A stretch of DNA of 64,000 nucleotides, from the NCBI RefSeq assembly GCF_003096015.2, contig NZ_CP029185.2, positions 650,501 to 714,500 on the forward strand. The letters are read 5' to 3'. The translations under genes were made by a program, and so were the position numbers. This document shows positions 1 to 9,406 of this stretch, piece by piece; positions within the stretch are counted from its first letter, which is position 1; every line of letters begins with the position of its first letter. The notes under the pieces are model-generated. The model searched no databases, was not told the origin of the DNA, and saw only the letters and a program-made list of their open reading frames with translations. The DNA comes from Limnobaculum parvum. Its GTDB lineage: Bacteria > Pseudomonadota > Gammaproteobacteria > Enterobacterales > Enterobacteriaceae.

Positions 1-3000
1 ATAAACGTTAGCTGACTTCAGCAGATCTTCAGGAACCGGATAGCCAGCGGCTTCGGCTTCCAGCATGTACTGTACGGCATAAGGGGTAATAAATGCCTCT
101 GGATTTGGCGTAGATCGCCATTCACCAATCGCTCCCCGCATGTTCTGCCGCGATAGCAGTACCGACATAGTTTGTTGAACTTGATTGCTAACTTCAGCCT
201 GACTTAGTGTGCCTTTCATTTCCAGATGGTTATTCTGGAACAGCAGAGGAACGGCTCGGCTGATGATTTGCTCTGAGCAACTATTTGGATAATCGATCAG
301 GTACTTCGTCAGACCGTTAGTCAGCACCAATGGTGAATGACTAACGCTGGCATCACGCTGGGCGAATGCCGGGAACATGTGACGAATATCCTTCACGCTC
401 TGTTGTGAACCATCCATACGGCCCATCAAGGTTTGTGTGCGATATGGCATCGCCGGGCGCAGAGAGAGGCTAACCGTGCGTTGTGCTGACTTATCAGCAT
501 AAGCTGCCTTAAACACGACGGAGGCGTCACCGAGGTTATCTTGAGCACGCAGACGGAAGGTGACCAGACCTTCCTGCTTCTCTGCCAGCGTCAATACGCG
601 TTCTGCATCACCCACAATTTGTAGTTGAGGCGGCGGCGTAATCGAAACTTTCACATCGGCTTTTGCACCATTGAGATCCGTCAGATTATTGGCTACGCCT
701 AGGCTGACATCAAACTCATCGCCCGGTGAAACCATCGTTGGCAGATTTGGCGTTAGCACAAAGTCATCGCGAACGGTGGTGTAGCTCATGGCTCGTCCAA
801 TGCGTTCAGGGGTAACGGAAATAGCCATTACCCGAATCTTACCGTTGAAATAGTCTGGTACCTGATAGTTAAAGGTCGCCTCACCGTTGACATCAGTAAC
901 ACCGGACCAATAGGCCACGGGCTTATCTCGCTTGCGTTTAAATGGATTAAGATGCAGGTCTAAACCCCCACCAGCGTCACCGCCCGGCGCCGAGGTCAGG
1001 GACATCATCTTGCTGAATTCCGGCAGGATCAGATCCAATATTTGGGCACTTTCAACGGTCAGAACGCGCTTACGGAAGAAATAATCCAGCGGATCTTTTA
1101 ACTGATAGCGAGCAACTTGCAGAATACCCTCGTCAACGGCAAATACGGCAACGCGCTGTGGTGTATCCGTTGTGACTTTAATCCCCAGCGTTTCGCCTGG
1201 TTTAATCATATTTGGCGAGTCGATAGTTATTTTCGCCTGACGAGCCTGATGGCTGATTTTAAACGGCATGACGCTATAGCTGAGCGGACTCATAAAGATT
1301 TCGTCAGAGTTAATATCGCGAATAAACTGCACGTTAATGTAACCGTTACCTTCCATCTCTGCTGGCACGCGAATTTTCTGAATAGAGCTGGTGGTGGAAG
1401 CATGGAACCACTGCCAGCTATAGACTTTGTCGCGCTCAATGGTAATGATACCGCTACCGGTATAAGGCGCATTGATAGCAATTTCTATCTCTTCGCCCGG
1501 CAGGTATTCCTCTTTATTTAGCTTCATTTTCAGTTCAGCATCACGGTCAAGAGATCGAGAAATGTTGGCATTCCCCGCAACCGTATAATCAACCCGATTA
1601 AGCACTTTACCGCTGGCATCTTTAATCACTAATACAAAACTGCCCGGTTTACTGGTATCGAGCGTAAAGTCAGAACCTTGGGCCGCGATAGACATTGCCT
1701 GCTCTGAAATAGTCTCTTCTTTCAGCTTGGACTGATACTTGTACACACCGGAATCTTGTTTGGTGAGTACCGACAGATATTTTTGCTCAACCAGCGAAAT
1801 CTTGACATCCGTTAGCGGAATAGAGGCCAACTGAGGATCAATCGCGATGATGTTCAGGTGGCGTACCGCATTGTGATGAATGTAGTCGAGATCGCCATCG
1901 GCTTTTACGCCCACCAGATAATCATAAGGTGAAACGATGACCCGAGCGGCGGCGCTGACGGAGCGACCGCTACCGGCTTCAAATGCTTCAGAAACTAGCT
2001 GTAACTGATAAGTTGCATCGGCATAGGAATTAATGCCTAACGGAATGTCTGCGTTACCCTCTTTGTCAGTGGTCTGTTCTTCCAGCTCGGTATCAAACCC
2101 TTCATCGCTGTGGCGATTCTCATAGAACATATAGTCCGGGAACTGATTAAAGCTCGGATAAATAGGGCGTAGCGTCAGTTTTGAGGTTACCCGGCGATCT
2201 TGAGCCGGGGTTCCAAACAGATTCTGTACGTTAATTGCCGCTTTTAGCTCTTGTGGCTTAACCCAGCCTTGGTGGCGGTCTGGCGTCAGTTTCAGCTCAA
2301 CTTTCAGTTTGTCTGGCTCAAACTCTTTCACTTTAACCGTGGTGCTGCCTAACAGTTGGGAAGTGCTGTTATCTTTGCCAACCAGATACAGATAGATGCT
2401 CCAGTCACCGGTTGGTGAGTTTTCACTGGTGGTATAGCTGAGTTCGTTCAATCCGGCTTTATCCAGCGTCAGTGGAATAGTGCTCATCACGGTATCGCGT
2501 GGATCGCGAATTTCTGCCCGCAGAGGAATACCTTCTACCGAGGTTTTCCAGTCGACGGTGCGGGTAATCAAACCAATATTAAAGGTATCACCCGGACGAT
2601 ATACGCCACGGTCAGAGAACAGATAGCTGTTTAAAGTTCGTGGGTCGGTGGGGTTTTCTTCGCCATATATATCGAAGCGGGAGAAGTCCAGGACACGATC
2701 GTAATAAGCCGTCGTTGGTAGGAAGGAAACATCGCCTTCTTTTTCCACTAAGAACATGACCGGTGAACGCTCATTGACAAACTCTTCCAGTGACGGGAAG
2801 TGGGCATGCCCATCGTTACTGGTCGTCTGGCTCAGCAGAACGATACCATTTTTGCCTACTACCGAGACTGTAGCTCCGTTAACCGGGCTGCCGGAATAAA
2901 TAGACTGAACGAATACATCGCGGGAACCGTCCAGCGATTTCTTGGTGATAATACCCAAGTCGGTAACCACGACAAAGCGCGAGTCCAGAGTGGTATCCGC

Positions 3001-4806
3001 TTCATGCTCTTCATCCAACGTCTCGGTAACCGCATCAGGATCGTTCCCGTCATATGCAGCATCCTCTTTTTTAGCCTTTTTCGCCGGGTCCCACTTTGTT
3101 AGGGTTAGCAGGAAAATACCCCGTTTGGCATTAGGATCATTGGACAGATAGCGGGAAAGGTCGATGCCCTGATAGTTAATTTCACCCGGCCGCTCGTTTT
3201 TCAACGCGGTTTGATAAGTAAAGTGTTCGGTAAAATATTCACTGTTTAAATAATGGAAATCTGTAGCGGTAAACTCGTGGTATTTCCATGAGACGATGTG
3301 CTGTAGCTGGCTGGGAATAACTCGTTTAATATCCAACTGTAGTCCAGGCATATTACGAGCGGCAACGGTGATGCGCTTTTCCCCGCGCATAGAAAGTAGC
3401 GAGCCTTTAGACATAAAACGTAAGGTTTTAGGGTAATCAGGTACGGTAATGACCCGATACTGTTTCTCTTTAAGCTTATAACCCCCGGTAGAGGTTATAT
3501 TGTTTTCAACTTCTACCAATAACGAGCGATTAGCCGGTGCATCGAAAGTAAAATTGAATGCGGATTGGTTTTCCTGTTCGGCATCATTCATAGTGAGCGT
3601 CAAAGCGTTAGATTGCGCCATGACTTTTTCATCAATCGCCTCAAGGTTCCAGTCGTAAAAATCGGTTGGCGTCAGATTTTGATTATCATCTTGCGGGTTA
3701 TGTTGTGGCAATAACCAAGCGGTTACTGCTTTTTTAAGCGCTTTATCGTTTACATTATCGTTAGTTTCAATAATCAGTGCCTTGGCGCTTTTACCGTTAT
3801 CTGTATCGACTAAGACGGCATCTACGCCGGTCACTTGAAGGCTATACAGGCCGGGAACATTCACTAAATTACTTTGTGCTTGCTCGACCTGATTAGCGGT
3901 AACGGTAGATTTCACCCCTTTACCCACCAGCAATTTTACCTGACCGGCATTATCCGGCAGAGACAGCGACTCTGAGTGTACCCAGGCCTTCATTTTTTTA
4001 TCGTCGTAAACCACTGAGTATTTCAACGGTTGGGAAGGTAACAGAGATAAAGAGAGCTGTTTTTCGAAGCTGACTACATCAACCGGAGCATTGAAACTCA
4101 CGGCGAAGATAGCGCTTTTTTTCTGTGAGTCATGTGGATCGCGATAAAACTCAGCCTGACCGAGGCTGTAGTTAAAGGGTTCCGTAGTGAAATCGTAGCG
4201 GGTGTTATTCAGCTTAATTTGTGGAGCAACCAAGGTGTTGGCATCCAGTTTAATTTGATATTTCTGGCCCATTGGAAGGATTTTTCTGGTGGTAAAGGCC
4301 AGTGTTTTCTCGTCTTCCCATTTCCATTCACCCTCTATGGCTGGCGTTATGCTGATGCCCTGTGACAGGGGCTTGCCAACCAGCGTAATTGGGGCGGATG
4401 AGTGTGAAAAACGTAAAGTAACGCGCTGAGGCAAAGGGTTAGACGACGAATAGTTATAAGCGCTAGGGGGAAGAACGTGAATATCGGTTTGCTGGTAAAC
4501 CATTGGTGCCGGTTCTATCGGCTTAGGGCGATTAAGATTCCAGTGATAGCCATAAATAGATGCACCTCCCACGGCGGCAAGCAGAACGATGGCCAAAGAT
4601 ATTCCTTTAGGATGGCGATTTACCCAGGCTTCCGCAGCTATAAATGTCTGAGCAACAAATTTAGACCAGCGTGGCAGTTGCCAGTGAAGATGCCCAATAA
4701 CAGGGGATAGGATCTTACTGGCAAGGCGAAAGATAGCACTGATGATCCACCAAACGGCACGCAGAAGTGTGAAGGGAAGCCGTAATATAAACCGTAGCAA
4801 ATCCAT
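1..4806 (-). CDS. Alpha-2-macroglobulin family protein, membrane-anchored, C-terminus beyond window
   Basis: One open frame of 1602 codons runs from an ATG at 4806 to the left edge, so the C-terminus is missing. Bacterial alpha-2-macroglobulins sit in the periplasm and trap attacking proteases, often next to penicillin-binding protein 1C. The N-terminus is a long basic and hydrophobic stretch with a membrane anchor at about residues 69-87, followed by a Pro-rich linker. It is therefore inner-membrane anchored and not a lipoprotein like E. coli YfhM. The thioester motif C-S-E-Q lies in frame at codons 1510-1513 (bases 268-279) within D-Y-P-N-S-C-S-E-Q, so the covalent trap appears intact. The motif sits later than in YfhM, implying a protein of roughly 1900-2000 residues. 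Family assignment is firm. The neighbour beyond the edge (pbpC would be expected) cannot be seen. Confidence 0.9.
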   Translation of the reverse strand, partial: MDLLRFILRLPFTLLRAVWWIISAIFRLASKILSPVIGHLHWQLPRWSKFVAQTFIAAEAWVNRHPKGISLAIVLLAAVGGASIYGYHWNLNRPKPIEPAPMVYQQTDIHVLPPSAYNYSSSNPLPQRVTLRFSHSSAPITLVGKPLSQGISITPAIEGEWKWEDEKTLAFTTRKILPMGQKYQIKLDANTLVAPQIKLNNTRYDFTTEPFNYSLGQAEFYRDPHDSQKKSAIFAVSFNAPVDVVSFEKQLSLSLLPSQPLKYSVVYDDKKMKAWVHSESLSLPDNAGQVKLLVGKGVKSTVTANQVEQAQSNLVNVPGLYSLQVTGVDAVLVDTDNGKSAKALIIETNDNVNDKALKKAVTAWLLPQHNPQDDNQNLTPTDFYDWNLEAIDEKVMAQSNALTLTMNDAEQENQSAFNFTFDAPANRSLLVEVENNITSTGGYKLKEKQYRVITVPDYPKTLRFMSKGSLLSMRGEKRITVAARNMPGLQLDIKRVIPSQLQHIVSWKYHEFTATDFHYLNSEYFTEHFTYQTALKNERPGEINYQGIDLSRYLSNDPNAKRGIFLLTLTKWDPAKKAKKEDAAYDGNDPDAVTETLDEEHEADTTLDSRFVVVTDLGIITKKSLDGSRDVFVQSIYSGSPVNGATVSVVGKNGIVLLSQTTSNDGHAHFPSLEEFVNERSPVMFLVEKEGDVSFLPTTAYYDRVLDFSRFDIYGEENPTDPRTLNSYLFSDRGVYRPGDTFNIGLITRTVDWKTSVEGIPLRAEIRDPRDTVMSTIPLTLDKAGLNELSYTTSENSPTGDWSIYLYLVGKDNSTSQLLGSTTVKVKEFEPDKLKVELKLTPDRHQGWVKPQELKAAINVQNLFGTPAQDRRVTSKLTLRPIYPSFNQFPDYMFYENRHSDEGFDTELEEQTTDKEGNADIPLGINSYADATYQLQLVSEAFEAGSGRSVSAAARVIVSPYDYLVGVKADGDLDYIHHNAVRHLNIIAIDPQLASIPLTDVKISLVEQKYLSVLTKQDSGVYKYQSKLKEETISEQAMSIAAQGSDFTLDTSKPGSFVLVIKDASGKVLNRVDYTVAGNANISRSLDRDAELKMKLNKEEYLPGEEIEIAINAPYTGSGIITIERDKVYSWQWFHASTTSSIQKIRVPAEMEGNGYINVQFIRDINSDEIFMSPLSYSVMPFKISHQARQAKITIDSPNMIKPGETLGIKVTTDTPQRVAVFAVDEGILQVARYQLKDPLDYFFRKRVLTVESAQILDLILPEFSKMMSLTSAPGGDAGGGLDLHLNPFKRKRDKPVAYWSGVTDVNGEATFNYQVPDYFNGKIRVMAISVTPERIGRAMSYTTVRDDFVLTPNLPTMVSPGDEFDVSLGVANNLTDLNGAKADVKVSITPPPQLQIVGDAERVLTLAEKQEGLVTFRLRAQDNLGDASVVFKAAYADKSAQRTVSLSLRPAMPYRTQTLMGRMDGSQQSVKDIRHMFPAFAQRDASVSHSPLVLTNGLTKYLIDYPNSCSEQIISRAVPLLFQNNHLEMKGTLSQAEVSNQVQQTMSVLLSRQNMRGAIGEWRSTPNPEAFITPYAVQYMLEAEAAGYPVPEDLLKSANVY

Positions 4807-5127
4807 AGAGATAATCCTTTAAATATTGTGGGAGTGGCGTCTTTGAGTAAGGATCCATCCTGTTTATTAGTGATATGTTATCCCAGAATGGTCACACACA
4901 ATAGTGGCTGAATGATATAAATATGAGGCACAGCAAGGGATCTATGGCGAATGGCTATGGCGGTATTGAGATATCAGGATGAAAAACAGACAGATAATTA
5001 ACCCGCTTTTTTAGCGCTTTTATATTTTATTTAATTCAGTTAAATTGAGATTGAGTATATGCAGATAAATATATTTATTACGGCTGTTATAGCATTATGA
5101 AAAATACTTTATTTAGGGAAAATAGTG

Positions 5128-5742
5128 ATGTTTCCTATGCCAGAAAGACCCGAAGAGACCATTGCTGAACTTATATCCTTAGTGCAAGGAATGGGAAAAA
5201 GAGAGCTTATTAAACCAGGGGCGATAATTCCCAGTGATGGGCCTTGTATTATTATTTCGTATGAGGGTGAGGTTGAATTAAGAAGAAAGTCTGATGAGCT
5301 GTTATTATTCTCAAGCGAAAATAATCAACTTATTGGTTTGCCAATGAATTATACCTATCAACAGTTTTGTTATTTGCGAGCTAACAGTATTTGCGATATT
5401 GAGCTTGTTGATCGTGACATATTTTTCCAACTGGTTGAAAAAAATCATCGTTGGCTGGATGTCCTCGAGGTATTGTCGTTTTACCACGCCGTTCTTTTGT
5501 GGCGTGATAGTTACGCCCATACCAAGAGCTCATATCTGATGGTTCGTCACTTATTGTTACAGATTAACTTACTGCCCGAAGAGAAGCGCCATAGTATTAA
5601 TATTACGGAATTTATTCAAGAACGTACTAATTTGTCTCGCAGTTACATCATGAAGGTATTATCAGATTTAAAACTTGGTGGTTATATCACTTTGAAAAAA
5701 GGGCGATTAATTGAGTTAAATCATTTACCAGCCAAATATTAA
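5128..5742 (+). CDS. IprA-like winged-helix transcriptional regulator
   Basis: This 204-residue protein resembles the E. coli YaiV/IprA family (inhibitor of hydrogen peroxide resistance). It has an N-terminal cyclic-nucleotide-like beta domain without obvious cAMP-contact residues and a C-terminal helix-turn-helix at about residues 160-198 (F-I-Q-E-R-T-N-L-S-R-S-Y-I-M-K-V-L). It ends in the family-like R-L-I-E-L-N-H-L-P-A-K-Y. The ATG at 5128 is preferred over the GTG at 5125 because AGGGAA at 5114-5119 is a well-spaced ribosome site. It is a single gene, divergent from the alpha-2-macroglobulin and followed by the accessory RTX region. Its target is unknown. It could be a local regulator, but nothing in the sequence shows that. 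Confidence 0.7.
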   Translation: MFPMPERPEETIAELISLVQGMGKRELIKPGAIIPSDGPCIIISYEGEVELRRKSDELLLFSSENNQLIGLPMNYTYQQFCYLRANSICDIELVDRDIFFQLVEKNHRWLDVLEVLSFYHAVLLWRDSYAHTKSSYLMVRHLLLQINLLPEEKRHSINITEFIQERTNLSRSYIMKVLSDLKLGGYITLKKGRLIELNHLPAKY

Positions 5743-6074
5743 TTTTTTGTCTTGAGTGGGTGTCTTATATAAGGCGCTTACTTCTTGATTTTTATTTAAA
5801 TATATATTCCCTCTTATTTATCAGCATATTCATTATTTATCGTCAGATGTTTATTCTTTGTATCTTACAAAGAAAGGTTATTCAATCTAATTATTAAATT
5901 ATCGTTAATTTAAACGATCTCCTCATTAAGATGCATTGTTAAAATAATAATTCTATTAGACTGGAAGTGATTGATTCAGTGATATATTCCCGTTGATCGC
6001 TGGGATGATGGCGTTAATGTTGTTTTGCTCAATTATAGTCTGGCGGGGGCATCATATTATCAGCCCCGTGAGCA

Positions 6075-6292
6075 GAAGTTTGTCTGACTTTCCCTGCTCT
6101 GATGGCTTGGAGGTCTATGCAGTGATAGATACTTCCGGCGGTACATCCGTTGATGCACATGAATGTGCTATTGACCGTATGATTCAGGCTGGTGCCACTC
6201 CGGTGACTTAGTAGCAAGTTCTTCTGGAGTACCAACGTGATTGGGCTCGTAAAAAGACTTATGACGTTGTGATCAATTTGGGACGTAAATAG
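6075..6292 (+). pseudogene. Decayed isochorismatase-family hydrolase (3' remnant)
   Basis: Three pieces of a cysteine-hydrolase (isochorismatase/YcaC-like) C-terminal half can be read. E-V-C-L-T-F-P-A-L lies in one frame from 6075 and includes the catalytic-cysteine context. A frameshift near 6105 leads to G-L-E-V-Y-A-V-I-D-T-S-G-G-T-S and then M-I-Q-A-G-A-T-P-V-T. An in-frame TAG at 6209 stands where the family usually has Trp, followed by Q-V-L-L-E-Y-Q-R-D-W-A-R-K and a stop at 6290. The 5' half is not recognisable. At least one frameshift, one nonsense change and an N-terminal loss make it non-functional. It is a relic of a gene resident before or between the accessory insertions. Confidence 0.7.
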
Positions 6293-6428
6293 CTAATTGA
6301 TAAACATTAAATAACTATTTAAACTGATAGTCTTAAAAGATTTTCTATAGATGTTGATCTTTTATTCTATGATGAATTTTATATAAAATATGAATTTATT
6401 TTCTTAATAAATTATTGAGGATGTATAT

Positions 6429-9059
6429 ATGGCTATAGCAAGGGATATTGAACTTACTGGTAATGCTGAAATTGATCAATTTTTTCATAAAGGAGGCACG
6501 AGATTGTTACCAGTTGAAGGAAATACATATTATTGGGGTTTTTCAAATTATGCAACTGGACCTAAAGATACTTTTGAGTCTGTAAATAATGAGTCAGCAA
6601 AAAATATGGTTCGCGGGGTACTAGAGCAATTTACTCATGTCGTTAATATAAGCTTCAAGGAGATTGATTATTCTGTAGGGAATGCCAGCAATATGGGAGG
6701 ATTTAATGTTGTTTCAGGTAAAATAGATGGCGGTACTGGAGGTGCTTCAGCTCATGATAATGCTGCCAGTTTTTTTGTAAGAAACCTCAACGATTATTCA
6801 GATTCCGATTATCATAAAGGTAATAATATGACTGTAGCACATGAAGTGTTACACCTATTGGGTTTTGTGGATATTGGTTATAAACCTGGATATACAGAAG
6901 TAGACACTGTAATGTCATATAATAAAATGGTCAATGACGCTTATGGCGAAAAAGTCAGGATCTATGAGTATGATAAAAATGGACAACCTATAATTGTTGC
7001 AGGAAAAGTTATTTATGCCATAAATGAAACACTTGGTATTTATGATATACAGGCCTTGCAAAGTATATACGGAGCTAACCACAGTTATAATGCAGGGGAT
7101 ACTGTATACAAATATACCCCAGATACATTAAAAAGTTTTCAAACCATCTGGGATGGTGGTGGTATAGATACCATTGATGTCAGTGAGTTTGTATTAGGCG
7201 TAGAGCTCAATTTGAATGGCGGAACGCGAAGCAATCTGTTTACCAAAGACTTTTCCTTGTCGGGTACAGAATTTGATGGTACTCGTGCAATTGGTATTGC
7301 TTATGGGGCTAATATAGAAAATGCCTTTGGAGGTAAAGGCAATGACATCATCCATGGCAATGAACTGGATAACGTTATTAGTGGTAACGAAGGTAATGAC
7401 ACACTATATGGTGGTGCTGGTAATGATACGTTAAACGGCGGCGATGGTGATGATATTCTGTATGGCGATGAAGGCGATGACATTCTTTCTGGTGGCGCTG
7501 GTACCAATATTCTTTATGGTGGTACAGGTAATGACACTTTAATCTCCCATGGTAAAGATACGCTATACGGTGGCGAGGGTAATGACTGGTATCAGATATA
7601 TAGTACTGAAAACGTCCGCATTGTTGAGAATAGGGATGGCGGAACTGACAGGGTCAGCATTTATACCAAGGATATTACTAACTATGTAGCGGCAGAAAAT
7701 ATTGAAGATATCAATCTTGCGACCAACCTTACTTATAATTCCAGTATTACCGGGAACGATCAGGACAACAAAATTTTGGGTAACAATGGCGACAATATCC
7801 TGATTGGTAAAAAAGGTAATGATGTACTGCAAGGGTATAAAGGCAGTGATACTTACATTTTTAGCAAAGGCGATGGGCAAGATGTTATTGCGGAATCATC
7901 AAATAATAAAGTACCAGTAACCGATAAAGATGTTTTATTGTTTACTGATATTTCATCCAGCCAATTATGGTTTACTAAAACCTCATACAAGGGTCTTGAA
8001 TCATTAAAAATTAAGGTGTTGGGTACTACAGATGAAATCTCTGTTGATACTTGGTATAGCGATAACTCCAAATTGGAACAAATAAAAACCCAGGATGGGG
8101 TTGTGTTGTCGATAGCTCAGGTAGAGGCTCTGGTTGATATTATGGCTACGCAGAGCATGCCAAGCGGAAGTAGTACAGGTGTTATCAATAATTATCTGAT
8201 CCAAACGGGTGCTAATAGTAATCAGGATAGCAGTACTATTTATGGTGATGCACAGAATAATGTAATCAATGGTGGCGCAGATAATGACACCATATATGGC
8301 GGAGCTGGAAATGATACGATTTCAGGTGGAGAAGGAACTAATATTCTTATTGGTGGTGCTGGTAATGATAAGTTGATCTCCCGTGGTAATGATACATTAT
8401 ATGGCGGAGATGGCAGTGATACTTATGAAATATGGGGTACTCAATTCCGTATTATTGAGCAACATAATAGCAATGATATCGACACAATGAATATTTATAC
8501 GCAAAGTGTAACACACTTTACAGCGTCTAATAATATTGAGAATATCGCGTTACGTGCTACTGATATACATAATTCCAGCCTTACTGGTAACGATCTTGAT
8601 AATTATGTTGGTGGTAATTTTGGTGATAACGTTCTGACTGGTGGCAAAGGAAATGATACATTAGTGGGATACAAGGGAAGCGACACCTATATATTTAATA
8701 AAGGAGATGGACAGGATAGTATCTGGGAATACAACAATAATAATGTTCCACTAACCGATAAAGATGTCTTAATTTTTACGGATATTTCAGCGGAGCAGTT
8801 GTGGTTTACTAAAGATGTCGTTTTTAACCGGGAATCTCTGTTGATCAAGGTTCTTGGTACCAACGATCAGATTTTAGTAAATAACTGGTATTCTGATAAC
8901 GACAAACTGGAACAAATCAAAACCCAGGACGGCGTTACACTTTCCATCAATCAAGTTGAATCTTTAGCCGACATCATGTCCACCCAAACCATGCCAACAG
9001 GAAGTCATTCCACCATCATCGATGACTACTTAGCCCAGGCATCTATTATGGCCGCTTAA
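6429..9059 (+). CDS. RTX protein with M10 serralysin-like metallopeptidase domain (paralogue 1)
   Basis: This 876-residue protein has a predicted secreted, calcium-dependent architecture. Residues 1 to about 220 form a serralysin-like peptidase domain with the zinc motif H-E-V-L-H-L-L-G-F-V-D at 138-148 and the Met-turn V-M-S-Y at 161-164. The third zinc ligand, His in serralysins, is Asp here. Glycine-rich nonapeptide repeats (G-G-x-G-N-D-x) follow at about 300-385 and 610-660. Each block is followed by a haemolysin-related module (Q-L-W-F-T-K, then K-V-L-G-T, then L-E-Q-I-K-T-Q-D-G) at about 510-560 and 790-835. The final 30 residues, identical to those of the gene at 11486, are presumably the uncleaved type I secretion signal. 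Start: ATG with GAGG eight bases upstream. Catalytic competence is uncertain because of the Asp. Confidence 0.85.
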   Translation: MAIARDIELTGNAEIDQFFHKGGTRLLPVEGNTYYWGFSNYATGPKDTFESVNNESAKNMVRGVLEQFTHVVNISFKEIDYSVGNASNMGGFNVVSGKIDGGTGGASAHDNAASFFVRNLNDYSDSDYHKGNNMTVAHEVLHLLGFVDIGYKPGYTEVDTVMSYNKMVNDAYGEKVRIYEYDKNGQPIIVAGKVIYAINETLGIYDIQALQSIYGANHSYNAGDTVYKYTPDTLKSFQTIWDGGGIDTIDVSEFVLGVELNLNGGTRSNLFTKDFSLSGTEFDGTRAIGIAYGANIENAFGGKGNDIIHGNELDNVISGNEGNDTLYGGAGNDTLNGGDGDDILYGDEGDDILSGGAGTNILYGGTGNDTLISHGKDTLYGGEGNDWYQIYSTENVRIVENRDGGTDRVSIYTKDITNYVAAENIEDINLATNLTYNSSITGNDQDNKILGNNGDNILIGKKGNDVLQGYKGSDTYIFSKGDGQDVIAESSNNKVPVTDKDVLLFTDISSSQLWFTKTSYKGLESLKIKVLGTTDEISVDTWYSDNSKLEQIKTQDGVVLSIAQVEALVDIMATQSMPSGSSTGVINNYLIQTGANSNQDSSTIYGDAQNNVINGGADNDTIYGGAGNDTISGGEGTNILIGGAGNDKLISRGNDTLYGGDGSDTYEIWGTQFRIIEQHNSNDIDTMNIYTQSVTHFTASNNIENIALRATDIHNSSLTGNDLDNYVGGNFGDNVLTGGKGNDTLVGYKGSDTYIFNKGDGQDSIWEYNNNNVPLTDKDVLIFTDISAEQLWFTKDVVFNRESLLIKVLGTNDQILVNNWYSDNDKLEQIKTQDGVTLSINQVESLADIMSTQTMPTGSHSTIIDDYLAQASIMAA

Positions 9060-9106
9060 TAGCCATTCTGACGGATAAAGCAATTTGTTTTATTCGTTTA
9101 CCAAAC

Positions 9107-9137
9107 AAGCAGCGCACCTCTAAAACGAGCGCTGCTT
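9107..9137 (+). terminator. Rho-independent terminator of RTX gene 1
   Basis: A 9-bp perfect stem AAGCAGCGC/GCGCTGCTT is followed directly by a T run. It lies 48 bases after the RTX stop codon and is conserved exactly in the second copy. Confidence 0.85.
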
Positions 9138-9342
9138 TTTTGTTTCACCGTATTGGCCGCAGAATAGATATACCAACCGATAATCTCCTGCAAACCCCAT
9201 CTAAATTTTCAAACTCTTGCGGCATAGCGTGGAAAGTTTTCATTTACTGACTAATTTCGGTGATTGTGCATTGATCCTTTCGCTGTGGATATATACCGTA
9301 TTGTTACTGTCTGTTGATAAACGCAGACGGGTTTAAAATAGC

Positions 9343-9377
9343 GAAACCCCGCAGTGATGCAACACATACGGGGTTTC
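9343..9377 (+). promoter_or_regulatory. Leader hairpin before the small downstream gene
   Basis: A 9-bp perfect stem GAAACCCCG/CGGGGTTTC with a 17-base loop lies 30 bases before the ATG at 9407. The stem is unchanged in the second copy while its loop has two substitutions, so the stem is what is kept. There is no T run, so it is not a simple terminator. A translational or transcript-stability role is an inference. Confidence 0.5.
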
Positions 9378-9406
9378 TGACCACAACGTTATACAAGGTA
9401 ACAATC

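Noticed and set aside
1117..1521. Plus-strand open frame of 134 codons
   Set aside because: It lies antisense to the alpha-2-macroglobulin frame and its translation has no recognisable domain or ribosome site.
7320..7560. Regular short DNA repeats that could suggest a CRISPR array
   Set aside because: The period is 27 bases in frame with RTX nonapeptides and the units differ at synonymous sites. There are no unique spacers and no cas genes.
7301..8204. Long minus-strand open frames inside the first RTX gene
   Set aside because: They arise from the repetitive glycine/aspartate codons of the opposite strand, give low-complexity translations and have no ribosome sites. The same holds for 12185-12781 in the second RTX gene.
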